From positions 6,826,001 to 6,890,000 of the forward strand of contig JASXTE010000001.1 of assembly GCA_030280995.1 (NCBI GenBank): 64,000 nucleotides of DNA. The letters are read 5' to 3'. The stretch is from Hemileia vastatrix. Taxonomy: Eukaryota > Basidiomycota > Pucciniomycetes > Pucciniales > Zaghouaniaceae. A model generated the notes under the pieces. The model did not search any database. It saw only the letters and a list, made by a program, of their open reading frames with translations, and was not told the DNA's origin. A program made the position numbers and the translations under genes. This document shows, one piece after another, positions 33,926-45,790 of the stretch; position 1 is the first letter of the stretch, and each line of letters begins with the position of its first letter.

Positions 33926-34299
33926 GGGTGAGGGAGGAGAGGTAATGTTGCCAATGAAGTTTCCTTAGATATCTTATTTTGGCATGGAATATTTGTCTAG
34001 CTGACAGGAACTCAGCTGCTACATGAGGGGCAGGGGAAGACCTATATTTACGTTGGGCCTAGTAGCAAGTTCTTTTGAGGGGATCCAAGATACTGTGATT
34101 ACACCATGCATGACATGAGGAGCCAGGCTGCTACAGCAGGACAGAACATTCCATTGGTTCAATGAATTGGGAAGCAACAGATTTGGCAGCCAGATCAATG
34201 GAGGATGGGGAGGAGAGGGGGAGAGATGACAAGGAGGAAAGAGAAGCAGAGAGAGAGGACTCATCAAAACCATTCCATCTACGGTAGGATTTACAATGA
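33926..34299 (-). pseudogene. LINE1 endonuclease-RT linker
   Basis: Minus-strand fragments (PHCKSYRRWNGFDESSLSAS and the downstream Ser-rich helix) match LINE2 55931-56275 (HKPYQNWKGFDESHFSASLY). The linker is interrupted at 34300-34304 (GGTGG) by gypsy-1 and continues at 42679. Confidence 0.8.
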
Positions 34300-34304
34300 G
34301 GTGG

Positions 34305-35113
34305 TGTCACCGGATGACCTACGCACAAGGTCGAGGGTGTTCCTGAAAGTGAGATGAGGGATAAAGTTTAGAGACTTCTTTGAAGCACAGAGGAATTGTT
34401 CGAGGAAGTGATTTGAAGATGACTCAAAGGAAGAGCTACTGCTTTGAGTTATATTCGAGAAGAATCTTAATATATTTTAATGTAATACTAATTTTCTTAG
34501 GATCTCACAAAGGGTTGTAACACTCAACAATCAAAGATTTAAATTTAGAAATGATTATTGAAGGAAAAAGGAAATGTACAATAACAATGATTTAACTTGC
34601 AGTTTTACCACTATTAGCTATAAATACGTTTTATAATTTAATTCTAAAGAAAACATCAAACCAAAATCCAACCCCTTTTATATCTATTACTCCTCCTTGC
34701 ATTGACCTCATACCCATCCATCATTCCGCACACCACAGACCACCAAAATTACACCCGTTACACCTGGACCCTCCTTACTAACATCCATTAACCCCTTAAT
34801 CCTCTGCTACTTATTCCGTCCATGCTCACTTCCCCTTTTTAATAACCCACAGATATTTAATAAAACCTTTTAGCGGAGTATTGCATTGACTATTGCACTG
34901 TGCATCTCTTATCAAAGAAAATCCTAAACACACTTTTGAAAATTGACTAATTTAGATTTAAAGTTTAGATTAGTGCAGTTGAATAGTGAGTACACAAAGG
35001 GAAGTCGGGGTTGCTAGGTGAAATCGCTTTCTGTGCTTTGAGTATGGATTTAGACCTCTGTTTTATTGATATAATGAGCTGCTTTTGCCTCGAGTGTCAT
35101 GTGGTGCGTGACA
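34305..35113 (-). repeat. gypsy-1 3' LTR
   Basis: 809 bp, TGTCACCGGATGACC...GGTGCGTGACA. It is about 4% different from the 5' LTR by eye, with a bias to transitions including CG to TG/CA changes. No clear polypurine tract is seen on its inner side (sense strand GTTTTACACCCGGGCATC). Confidence 0.95.
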
Positions 35114-35211
35114 GATGCCCGGGTGTAAAACGCGAGCTCTGTTGAGCATGAGACATATACTTCCCACACTACTTTCCCTCTATTTATCTCTTGATTATTA
35201 TTTTAATTATT

Positions 35212-36167
35212 ATGTCAACTCCCACACCTCCTCACCCCAAAGCGGACAGGGGGCTTGTTACCCGACAATACTCCCAAGCCTGCCCGGCCTGTGAGTCAAT
35301 GGAATATTTCTGTGTCGAGAGCACGGCAACCCGGGGTCCTTGCCAGAAATGTGAGTTTTGCCAATGGAGATGGGTGACGTGCAATGCTTTTTCAAAAAAC
35401 ACTGACATCAAAAAACGGTTTACCAAAACTAAATACTGGGTAATACCAAAGACCAAAGAAGTGGTCAAAGATATATGGGATGTGTCGGTCGGGGACAATC
35501 AGTTGGAAGGAGTTGACGAGGAGGTCAAGGATACCATAGCAACCTGGGTAACCCAAGCCACAAGTAAAAAACGAGGGGTGGAAGAGTAGGTGGATGAATT
35601 GGTGGAGGAAGATGAGGAGGAAGCCCCCATCTTGAGGCGGACACCAAAGAAGCGGCAGATGGTCATTGAAGATGACAATGAAGAAAAGGAAGTGACAGTG
35701 GAAGTCACATCAAAATTATTTCTAGAGGCTGATCTGGTTTTCAAAGTAAGTCTGCCCTTTTATTTCTTTAAGAAACTTTTTTTTTTTTTTACTGATGACC
35801 ATATGTTTAGAATTCAGATGTCATTGCAGAAGCCCCTGTGGTGGAAGCCTCGAGTGTGGGAGCTCTTCTTGTGGAAGTGGTGCCTTCAATCCCAGTTGAA
35901 GAAAATTTACCAGTGATTGACTTGAGGGAGGACAATGAAGAAACTCTTGACCAGGTATGGTCAAAGAAACCTTGCCAGGGTCGACAAACTAGGTTCATTG
36001 AAGAGTTAAGTGGCGATGTTGATAAGATTATGAATGCTGGCTCCTTCGAAGTGGCTGAAGAATTGCTGGAGATTGGGGAAGTAGTACCGGTAGGAGAGGA
36101 GGAGGTTTTTGAGAAATGCAGGAAGGAAATAAGGGTGATTTTAGAGAAAATGAAGAAATTGGTTTGA
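35212..36167 (+). pseudogene. antisense spliced Cys-rich ORF in gypsy-1
   Basis: It runs opposite to gag-pol, between the 3' LTR and the integrase. From ATG 35212 the frame gives 125 codons with seven Cys in CPAC-x7-C-x9-CQKC-x2-C-x6-C plus a Trp pair, a likely zinc-binding domain. TAG 35587-35589 stops it, but the same frame continues as an acidic stretch (DELVEEDEEEAPILRRTPKK) to a donor AAA/GTAAGT at 35746. The acceptor TTTAG is at 35810 (65-bp intron), and an acidic, coiled second exon ends at 36167. Spliced length would be about 300 codons including the stop. I do not recognise the protein. The adjacent LTR could be its promoter. Confidence 0.55.
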
Positions 36168-37010
36168 GAGAAAATACAGGAAAAGAAAAGTAGAAAACAG
36201 TTTGTATATTTATTTATTTTATTTTGTTGTTTTAATTGAAATATTTATTTATTTTTTAAGATTTTGAGAGAAAAAGGAAAAGAAAGAATGAATATTTAAA
36301 TGCAGTTTTTTTTAAAAAATTCTGAAAGGAGAGAAAAAGTATTTAATCAAAAAAAAATTTTAGTTTTAAGTTTTGAAAAGAATTTTTTTTTTTAAAAAAA
36401 ATATGAAAAAGAAGAAAAAAATATAGTTGATTGAAACAATTTTGAAGTGAAAATTTAATGAGAGAAGAAAAAAAAAATTATTTTGTGAAATTTTATTTAT
36501 TGAAGTTTTTTGAGAAATTTTGGTTATTTGAAAAGAAAGAAAGAAAAGAAAAGAAGAAATAATTTTGAAAGAAAGAAGTAATTTATTTGAAGAATTCTTA
36601 AAAGAGAAATTTAGAGGTTGAAGTGAAGTTCGAGAAAGATTGTCGTGTTGCGATCGTGAAAATTTTTTGATAGTTTGAAGAAAAGAATTTTTAAAGGAAA
36701 GAATGTATATAGAAAATTGAAAAGAGAAGAAAGGGAAATTTTAAAGGAAATTTTAAAAGGTTTTTATGAATTTTAAATTTTATTTGTTTTATTTTAATTT
36801 AACTTAATTATTTTAAAGAAGGTTGAAAAACTTTTGAAAAGAAAGAAGAAAGAAGAAAAGAAAACAAAAAATAAGGAATTTTTTAGAAGTAAAGATGTTT
36901 TAGATTTTAAAGAGAAGAAAGAAAAGAGAAAAAAAAAGAGAAGAGAAAAAAAAATAAAAATAAAGAGAGTTTTAAGGTTTTGGTTTTAAAGGATATTTAA
37001 GATTAAAAGA
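36168..37010. repeat. C-poor, A/G/T-only stretch
   Basis: For some 850 bp the plus strand is almost devoid of C and rich in GAAAAGAAAGAAGAAA and TTTTAAA blocks. On gypsy-1's sense strand it is G-poor. It fills the gap between the antisense ORF and the integrase C-terminus. No frame. Confidence 0.8.
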
Positions 37011-38228
37011 TTTTAGGAGTTCAGAGGCGTGAGAGACATTGATGGCTGGTTCCCAGGATGTTTTGTCTGAGTCATCAAGGAAGCCTTTCTATTCCATGAA
37101 GTATTGAAGTTTCCCCTTGCGCATTCTTGAATCAAGGATACGGCTTACTTCCCACTCTAAATGGTCATCTACTTTGACCGGCTCTGGAGGAGGTTGGTTC
37201 CTTCCCGGGTATGTTTCTCGAGCCAGTTCCAAGAGAGATACGTGAAAAACAGGGTGAATAGCCTGCCATTTAGGAGGTAGCTTGAGTCGAAATGCAGTTT
37301 TAGAGACTTCGGAGTCAATTTCAAATGGTCCCAAGCGCCTTTTGGCTAGTTTCTTTGATGTTTGAGTTGTTTGAATGTTTTTTGCGTCGAGCCATACTTT
37401 TTCTCCTGGTTTAAAGGGAGGAGCAGATTGTTGATGTTTGTCGGCCTGTTCCTTGTACCTTTGAGTCGCTAATTCCAGATTTGATTTAAGTTCTTCTTGG
37501 AGTCATGATATGGTTCGAAGATAATGTTCTGCAGGATGATTAGTTCCTACATGGATTGAGTTGAATCAAGGATGTCTTCCATAAACAGTTTCAAAAGGAG
37601 ATTGTCGTGTTGAAGAATGAGTCGAGTTATTATAAGCAAATTCAGCCAATGGTAACCATGTGGTCCAATTTTCTTGTTGGTAACTGACATACATTTGAAG
37701 GTATTGTTTGAGGATTTGGTTGACCCTTTCCGTTTGCCCATTGGTTTCAGAATGATAGGCTGTGGAGAGATTCCTCATGATATTGAGTTGTAGACACAGT
37801 TGAGTCCAGAATGTGGATACAAACAATGAGCCTCTATCTGAAATAATATCATTAGGTAAGCCATGTTTGGAAAATAAATATTCTAGAAACAATTTTGACA
37901 GATCTTCTGCTGTAGCAGTAGTAGTGGTTTTAATGAAAATAGACATTTTTGAAAATCTATCTACTATTACTAATATAGCATCAAAATTATTAGAAAGAGG
38001 AAGTTGAGAAATAAAATCCATCAATAAAGATTCCCAAGGTTTAGAGGGAATAGGAAGTGGTTGAAGCAACCCATGCTTCCGGTGAGGGGGAGCCTTATTC
38101 CTATTACATTTGAAACAAGCTCTTATATAGGCCTTGATTTCTCTGGTCATTCCTGGCCAGAAGAAATCCCTCGCTATTAACTGGTAGGTTTTATCAACCC
38201 CAAAATGACCAGCTAATGGAGAATCATG
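36990..38228 (-). pseudogene. gypsy-1 integrase with chromodomain
   Basis: Frames 37566-38150 and 37089-37334 (minus). The zinc part IRACFKCNRNKAPPHRKHG is followed by the catalytic core (LLMDFISQLPLSNNFDAILV, then SDRGSLFVSTFW and STAYHSETNGQTERVNQ). The C-terminal GPFEI..KTAFRLKLPPKW region leads into a chromodomain (EWEVSRILDSRMRKGKLQYF). The next codon pair ends in TAG where other chromodomains have Trp, and the rest (KGFLDDSDKTSWEPA) follows in the same frame down to about 36990. Chromodomains guide integration to particular chromatin. Confidence 0.9.
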
Positions 38229-39790
38229 TCAACTATTGAAAATCCATAATTTTATTTCATTGTCGTTGGGTATGACTACTCTACCTTTAAAAACTAATAG
38301 AACTGATTCAATACTAAATCCTTTGGCCCCTTGCTTTGAGAGTATTTTGTCTTTTAACCCTAAACAATAAATTTCCTTTGACTGAGCTTCAAGGATGTTG
38401 GATAGTGGATTTGGAAAAGATTGAATTGTCATCAAATTAAGTTGATGAGTCGTTAACATTGATTTGTTGAAAATTGATTTCACATTTTCTGGGTTCTTGT
38501 CAGCAAATGTGTCCCCCTGCTGTGGGTAAACGTTGTCCCGATGTGAAAAGATATCTGGGACAATGCAGTTCTTACCTGGGTGATAGGAAATAGAAAAATG
38601 AAATTCAGCCCACCTGGCTTGACGCCTGCTTAACACTTTGGAAGACATAAAGTATTTCAAAGCATTATGGTCTGTTAGAATTTGAAAAGGACTATCTAGG
38701 CTGAGAAGAAAAGAGCGCCATTTTTTAAGACAATGAATAATAGCTAAAAGCTCTTTGTCATGAATTTCATAATTTAATTCTGCCGCAATGAGTTTGCGTG
38801 ACTCAAAAGCAACAGGATGAAACAATTTTGTTTCAGGATTTAATTGAGAAATGACCCCTGCGATAGCATAATTGCTTGCATCTGTCTCAACTATTGTCGA
38901 AGCAGAAGGATCAAAGTGTCGAAGAATTGGAGATGTGGTGAACACAGTCTTCAATGCTTTGAATTCCTATCGTGCTGTAGAAGTAAAAACAAAAGGAATA
39001 TCTTTTCTAAGAAGAGAAGTAAGATTGGAAATAGTTTTAGAGTAATCTTTAATAAATCTTCTATAGAAATTGACAAAACCCAAAAATCCTTGTAGGGATT
39101 TAATGGTTTTGGTCTCAGGCCATTCCAGGACTTTTTGGACCTTTTTGTCGTCCATGACTAAACCATCAGTGGATAACATAAAACCTAAAAAATCAATTTA
39201 TTTAAGATGGAATTCACATTTATTGTGCTTGGAGTAGAGACTGTGATCTTGAAGTCAATTTAAAACCTGTCAAACATGATGAATATGTTCATCCAGTGCC
39301 TTCGAGAAAATTAAAATATCATCTAAATAGATGACCACAAATTGTTCGACAACATCTTGAAAGATGTCATTAACAAAGGTTTGAAAAGTAGATGGTGCGT
39401 TACACAACCCAAAAGGCATAACTAAATATTCAAAACTACCAAATCTAGTGCGCATTTCAGTTAGTGGTTCATGACCTTCTGCAATGCAAATAAAATTGTA
39501 AGCGCCTCTAAGATCAATTTTAGAAAAGAAATTAGCACCATTGAAAAGAGTAAGAAGCAATGACATAGGAGTAACAGGATATGCATTCTTCTTAGTGAAA
39601 GTGTTGAGCTTTCTATAGTCAACACACAACCTAAGACTACCATCCTTTTTCTTTACAAAAAGAACAGGGGATCCGGTTGGAGATTTACTGGCTCTGATGA
39701 AACCTTTGGCTACATTCTCTGCAATGTAGTCTCAAAGAACTTGAGATTTGTCCTTCAAAAAAGAATAGACAGGACCTGCTGGAGGTACTG
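38229..39790 (-). pseudogene. gypsy-1 reverse transcriptase and RNase H
   Basis: Minus frames 39270-39629 ([51 protein letters not shown] and the YLDDILIFS catalytic box), 38967-39179 (LSTDGLVMDDKKVQKVLEWP, LGFVNFYRRFIKDYS) and 38229-38954 (RNase H: VETDASNYAIAGV, LNYEIHDKELLAI, TDHNALKYFMSS). Several TGA codons occur where Arg is usual (for example near 39735 and in the 39240-39270 segment). Confidence 0.92.
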
Positions 39791-40592
39791 GACCTATTAA
39801 CTCTATTTGATGGTCATAGGGTCAATGAGGCAGTAACTTATTGGCCTTGCGGATTGAGAAAACATCAAGGAAAGTGTGATTGATTTTGGGTAGAGTTGAT
39901 TTAATGGCTTCAACGTTGGTTTTGTTGTCCTCATCATCTTCGAGAGAATCTGTCAAGGGAGAACCAGAATTGAGAGAGCATAATTCGATTACTTCGAGGC
40001 AACTTAAATCCTCTTCAAGTGAAGTCATTGAGCTAGAAGGGTTAGCCAATTTCTCTTTTAGAGAAAAATCAGATGCTTGCAAGTCATCTGGCAGAGATTT
40101 GTCCTCTAGCAGGACATTGTCAGGCGGGTTGTTTAACTCCCTATTGACCTGCATTGAAGAATCAGAAATATACTTAGTGCGTGGGGTGATCAATCCCCGT
40201 GTCCAATCAATTTCAGGATTCCAATGCGTTAAAAAGTCATGGCCAAGAATGGTATTGTCCATCCTTGGGGCGTCCAAGACTGATAATTCCCACTTGAAGG
40301 GGGGAAAGTTCGGAAAGTTGAAAACCCATAAAACTTTCCTACTTACCCAATATTTGGGTTCCTCTGATTTGACCAAATCAATTGGAGTTCAATCAATATC
40401 TGTAAATGTCAGTTGTAACTTCTCGGCAAAAGATAAACTGACAAAAGAAATTGAAGCTCCAGAGTCTATAAGACAACTGAAGGGGGTATCCTTCTTAAAA
40501 AGAATGAATCTCAAGTGGTTTAAGGCAACTCCAGTCCGTAAGACATGGAGGTTCTGTGCACTGGGAGAGATAAGATAGTTTGCTTTGCACAC
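39791..40592 (-). pseudogene. gypsy-1 aspartic protease and linker
   Basis: Frame 40389-40592 contains CLIDSGASISFVS, the retropepsin Asp-Ser-Gly-Ala active site. Frame 39822-40376 continues with GHDFLTHWNPEIDW, the usual end of the protease, and an acidic linker to the reverse transcriptase. The two frames are in register and separated by one TGA. Confidence 0.88.
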
Positions 40593-40606
40593 AAGTCAAC
40601 CATCTA

Positions 40607-41790
40607 CTAGTTTTTTGACTTCGAACTAGTACCTTCTCTTTCCTTCAACTTTACACAATCTTCTAGCTTGTGCTTACCCCCACAATACATACATAACCCA
40701 TTATCTGCTCGTCTCTTTCTCTCAGCTTCTTTAAGTTCCCCTTTAGAATCCAGTACTTTACTGATATCGCCTGGGGTTGAGCTTTTTGGTTGAGGTTTGT
40801 CCTTTCCCTTATTTGGTTTGGATTGAGTTGAGGAGGATTGAGTTGGCCGTGGGTGTGAAGAAGGTCCCGATTTAAAATTTAGGCCTTGAGATTTGTTGGC
40901 GTATTGACGATGTTGTAGCCATCCTTGGTAAACGCCGTTGAGTTCGAGGGTTTGATCCATTAAATCCGTTAAAGTAGTCATCTTCTGACCATGAAGATTT
41001 AATTGATCCAGAATCCTTGAAGGAAGTCCCTTTTTGAAATGATACTTGAGGGCAGCATCATTCCAACCTACTCGAGTTTGAAGTGCTCTGAAGTTAGAGA
41101 TGTATTCAGAAGCTTTACCATTATTACTCATGTGGAGGAAGTCCAGTTCAATTTCCACGTTGTCAGTTTTTTTAGGGTCACCAAACAACGTAAAAAGTTG
41201 GTCTTCGAATTTTTCCCAGTTATTAATAAGTGGGTCTCTGTCAAAGAGAGCATGAGAAGATAAGGTTTGAACCACCTTGCTGCCTTTCTGGCTAGGAATG
41301 AAGAAGCGTAAAAAACCTTTGATTGGTTTTTATTAAAGGTTAGAGGGTCATTATGGAACAGGAGCTTGCATGTTTGAAAGAAGGCTTGCAATCTGTCTGG
41401 ATGTTCCCCATCAAATTTATCAGGAGATTTCAAGGAAGGAGTTTTAAATTTTGATCCCTCCGAAGACGTTGGATTTGAAAGGGTTTTCATGAAAAGTCTC
41501 ATGAAGTCTTCCAGCAAATTAGATGGTCCAGGTTCCGAAGGTTGACCAGAAGGGTGAGTAGCAGGGGCGGATGGTGCCTCATGCATTGTATCCTCTCCTT
41601 CTTCTTCCTCACTAGAATCATCAAAATCCTGGGGGATGTCTTCTACAGATTGGACTGAATGTCCCTGTTCCCTAAGGTTGAGAGGTTCCAAGGAGTGAGT
41701 GCGGGAAACAGGCTGTGTGGCTGTTGGCCTGCCTCTGGCGCAAGCCCTGGTAGTAGCGCCCGTAGGAGGAGTGCGTTGAACAGGTGCCAT
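40607..41790 (-). pseudogene. gypsy-1 gag
   Basis: ATG 41790 starts a Thr/Arg/Pro-rich head, an acidic stretch (DDSSEEEEGEDTM), then the capsid-like part (PDKFDGEHPDRLQAFFQTCK...). A frameshift near 41270 moves it to the frame 41275-40607, which holds FEDQLFTLFGDPKK, YISNFRALQTRVGWND and the CCHC zinc knuckle CMYCGGKHKLEDC, ending in a basic tail. The order and the knuckle are standard for Ty3/gypsy gag. Confidence 0.9.
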
Positions 41791-41849
41791 TTTAAGAATT
41801 TAGAAACACCTGGAAAAGGACGTAGTAGTGCAAAGAATGAGAACTACAG

Positions 41850-41863
41850 AGAATTAAATTATA
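41850..41863 (-). promoter_or_regulatory. gypsy-1 self-priming primer-binding site
   Basis: One base after the 5' LTR the sense strand reads TATAATTTAATTCT. Its exact 14-nt complement AGAATTAAATTATA lies inside the LTR (sense strand of 42192-42205). In Tf1/sushi elements the first ~11 nt of the RNA fold onto such a site to prime reverse transcription instead of a tRNA. Confidence 0.8.
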
Positions 41864-41864
41864 C

Positions 41865-42673
41865 TGTTACCGGACGACCTATGCACAAGGTCGAGGGTGT
41901 TCCTGAAAGTGAGATGAGGGATAAAGTTTAGAGACTTCTTCAAAGCACAGAGGAATTGTTTGAGGAAGTGATTCGAAGATGACTCGGAGGAAGAGCTACT
42001 GCTTCGAGTTATATTCGAGAAGAATCTTAATATATTTTAATGTAATACTAATTTTCTTAGGATCTCACAAAGGGTTGTAACACTCAACAATCAAAGATTT
42101 AAATTTAGAAATGATTATTGAGGGAAAAAGGAAATGTACAATAACAATGATTTAACTTTCAGTTTTACCACTATTAGCTATAAATACGTTTTATAATTTA
42201 ATTCTAAAGAAAACATCAAACCAAAATCCAACCCCTTTTATATCTATTACTCCTCATTGTATTGACCTCATACCTATCCATCATTCAGCACACCACAGAC
42301 CACCAAAATTACACCCATTACACCTGGACCCTCCTTACTAACATCCATTAACCCCTTAATCCTCTGCTACTTATTCCATCCATGCTCACTACCCCTTTTT
42401 AATAACCCACAGATATTTAATAAAACCTTTTAGCGGTATATTGCATTGACTATTGTGCTGTGCATCTCTTATCAAAGAAAAGTCTAAACACACTTTTGAA
42501 AATTGACTAATTTAGATTTAAAGTTTAGATTAGCGCAGTTGAATAGTGAGTACACAAAGGGAAGTCGCCGTTGCTAGGTGGAATCGCTTTCTGCGCTTCA
42601 AGTATGGATTTAGACCTCTGTTTTATTGATATAATGAGCTGCTTTTGCCTCGAGTGTCACATGGCGCGTGAAA
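41865..42673 (-). repeat. gypsy-1 5' LTR
   Basis: 809 bp, TGTTACCGGACGACC...GGCGCGTGAAA, followed by the GGTGG target duplication. The last-but-one base is A where the 3' LTR has C. Confidence 0.95.
42192..42242 (-). promoter_or_regulatory. gypsy-1 TATA box and inferred RNA start
   Basis: On the sense strand TATAAAAGG (42242-42234) lies about 37 bp before AGAATTAAATTATA (42205-42192), the sequence complementary to the primer-binding site. If the RNA starts at that A, the self-priming model fits both landmarks. The same arrangement is present in the 3' LTR (34632-34645). Confidence 0.7.
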
Positions 42674-42678
42674 GGTGG

Positions 42679-43440
42679 GGGAGAGAACGTTGTGGAGATG
42701 CAAGTGGAGGTTGACTTGTGGTCGGATAAATGGGAGTTGACACCTTCTTTATCCGTTACACAGCTGACAACCAAAACCAATGACTTACAATTGGCAAAAA
42801 CTAAGTCAATTACTGAAGTAAAGTTCCTAGAATTGCAAAACATAGGAACACCCGGCTGGGACATGAGGGACATGTCTAGGTCAAGCAACAAATCTAGAAA
42901 AGGGGTAGAAGCAGGGTGGTTAGTATGATGCCTATTGGGGTCAGCCCATAAGTCATTGTGTAAATTGGAATTGGCATTAAAGAAAATGGGGAGGTTGCGG
43001 AAAGGCAAGAGGGAAGAGTAGATAAATTGAGTGGAGGAGAAAACCACTGGAGGGTTATAGAGATTGATGCAGATAATAGGTGAAGAAAAAAGATTAATTT
43101 GAAGTAGAGAAATGTCAAGCAAAGGGCTAGGGAGAGAGAGGAAGGAGTAAATTGGATGCTTTTTATTAATATAAAAGCAGCATCTAATTGGGGAGGGGAG
43201 AATGGTGAAGAGGGGTAATCAAATGCCAGCTCTTAGATGGGGCTGGCGTGTGATGATTGGGGGAGAGGAAAGGCTCCTGAAAAACTAAAATGTCAAAAGA
43301 GTCAATATCTGGATCATTAAAAATTGAGTGAAACACAAAAAAGGAGCAGTGACAATTAAGTTGGAAAAATTTGAAACATTTTAAAATATTTTGCAACATG
43401 TTGTTGGCATCTATCATGAGGGTTTATTGAAAGGGCAAGT
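42679..43440 (-). pseudogene. LINE1 endonuclease (N-terminally truncated)
   Basis: Minus frames 42610-43122 and 43184-43417 resemble the endonuclease of LINE2 (56280-57036): FFQLNCHCSFFVFHSIFNDP, ILVFQEPFLSPNHH, CINLYNPP, NSNLHNDLWADPNRH and VIDLVFAN. These are parts of an APE-type endonuclease (QEP and N-x-H-D-W regions). It begins abruptly near 43440, giving the 5' truncation usual for LINEs. Confidence 0.85.
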
Positions 43441-43776
43441 TGGGACATGTGGGTTGTGCTGTAGATTTATGAGTCAAGGTATGCCAACGTTTTTAAAAAT
43501 TTAGTGAGTGAGTTGACAAGCGAAAATTGAAAAAAGAATGATAGAAAAATATCAAATAAAATAAAATCAAGCGGGGAAAATCAATTGGAAAAAAAAGAAA
43601 GAAAAAAAATCGAGAATGTTGTTATCTCTTATAGAATTGGGCGCTGTGCTGTCGATGGTACCATCAATTTCTCATTCACTGTTTTTGAGGTGATTGAATA
43701 TTGCCCCACATCTCCACCCAAATATCCAACTACATTGTGCGATCAAATAGTATTAATCACTTCAGAAATAATTCTG
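43441..43776. other. intergenic, no gene seen
   Basis: Between the 5' truncation point of LINE1 and the TCA array. Probably 3' flank of the reductase gene. No frame is supported. Confidence 0.5.
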
Positions 43777-45193
<1,417 letters not shown>

Positions 45194-45486
45194 CCTAAAA
45201 AAATTTGAATAGACTGGAGTAGGTGAAATCTGTGAGGGAAATTAGAATGTTAGAGTGTTAGTGATTGAAATGAAAATGTTAGGATAGTGTGATAAAGGTC
45301 CCACCTAATTTTTTTTACCTCATCCTTCTTGAGTACATCGCACAGGCAAATATATTGGGCACTTTTTTATGCATAATTTTTGCATTTTGCCCCATCGACA
45401 TCTTTGTTTTGTAGAGCAGCCGGAGAAAAAGATCCATCACATTTATTTTTATCATAATTGACACAATAAGTTTTCTTTTCACTTTT
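45194..45486. other. reductase upstream region
   Basis: Promoter and 5' flank of the aldo-keto reductase. No gene seen. It is bounded on the right by a LINE fragment. Confidence 0.5.
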
Positions 45487-45790
45487 TTATTTTATTTTAT
45501 TTTTTTATTACAATTTCACCCGATGTGAGACATGAAGGTAGGATAATGAGGGAAAATACGCATATATTCGTTAGGTAAAAAAGGTGGTTAGGTTTCTGGG
45601 AAGTTTGGAAGGGAATAAAGAAAACGGAGAAACCTATGGGGCTAGAGGCAGATTATTAAGAAATCTGCGAGTATATACAAGAAAGAGAGCGACGAAGGGA
45701 AGAATTGGCGAAGGAGACAGTAGGGGGGAAGTAGTGAGTGGAATAATATGATGTTTTGCAGCTAAGATGAGAGGGAGTCTGAGGGTCACT
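45487..45790 (-). mobile_element. LINE 3'-end fragment, minus strand
   Basis: T-rich run, then TTACAATTTCACCCGATGTGAGACATGAAGG (longer match split: TTACAATTTCACC at 45508-45520 and CATGAAGG at 45531-45538). This is the LINE tail motif. It continues with text parallel to LINE2 46860-47060 (AAATCTGCGAG, CAAGAAAGAG, GGAGAC). It is truncated at about 45790, a short 5'-truncated copy. Confidence 0.75.

Larger units (their letters stand above)
34305..42673 (-). mobile_element. gypsy-1: Tf1/sushi-like Ty3/gypsy element, 8369 bp
   Basis: Two 809-bp LTRs (34305-35113, 41865-42673) run TGTCAC...GTGACA (right copy ends GTGAAA). GGTGG duplications are at 34300-34304 and 42674-42678. Order on the minus strand: gag, protease, reverse transcriptase, RNase H, integrase with chromodomain, then a ~2-kb 3' region holding an antisense ORF, then the LTR. 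A self-priming site replaces a tRNA site. The LTRs differ at about 36 positions, mostly C/T or G/A, so it is clearly older than the copia. Several frames end in TGA or TAG. Confidence 0.95.
19425..43440 (-). mobile_element. LINE1: Tad1-like LINE, 5'-truncated, blown up by insertions
   Basis: Pieces of one minus-strand LINE lie at 19425-19659 (3' UTR), 26347-26581 (end of ORF2), 31567-34299 (RNase H, reverse transcriptase) and 42679-43440 (endonuclease). Together they make about 4 kb, in the order and orientation of LINE2 (46778-57905). Each gap is a transposon with its own target duplication. The 3' end is the family motif GTGAGATTGTAAG (minus strand of 19451-19463) followed by an AAATA-rich tail. 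The 5' end is truncated inside the endonuclease at about 43440. Endonuclease, then reverse transcriptase, then RNase H is the Tad1-clade arrangement in fungi. In-frame stops show it is inactive. Confidence 0.85.
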
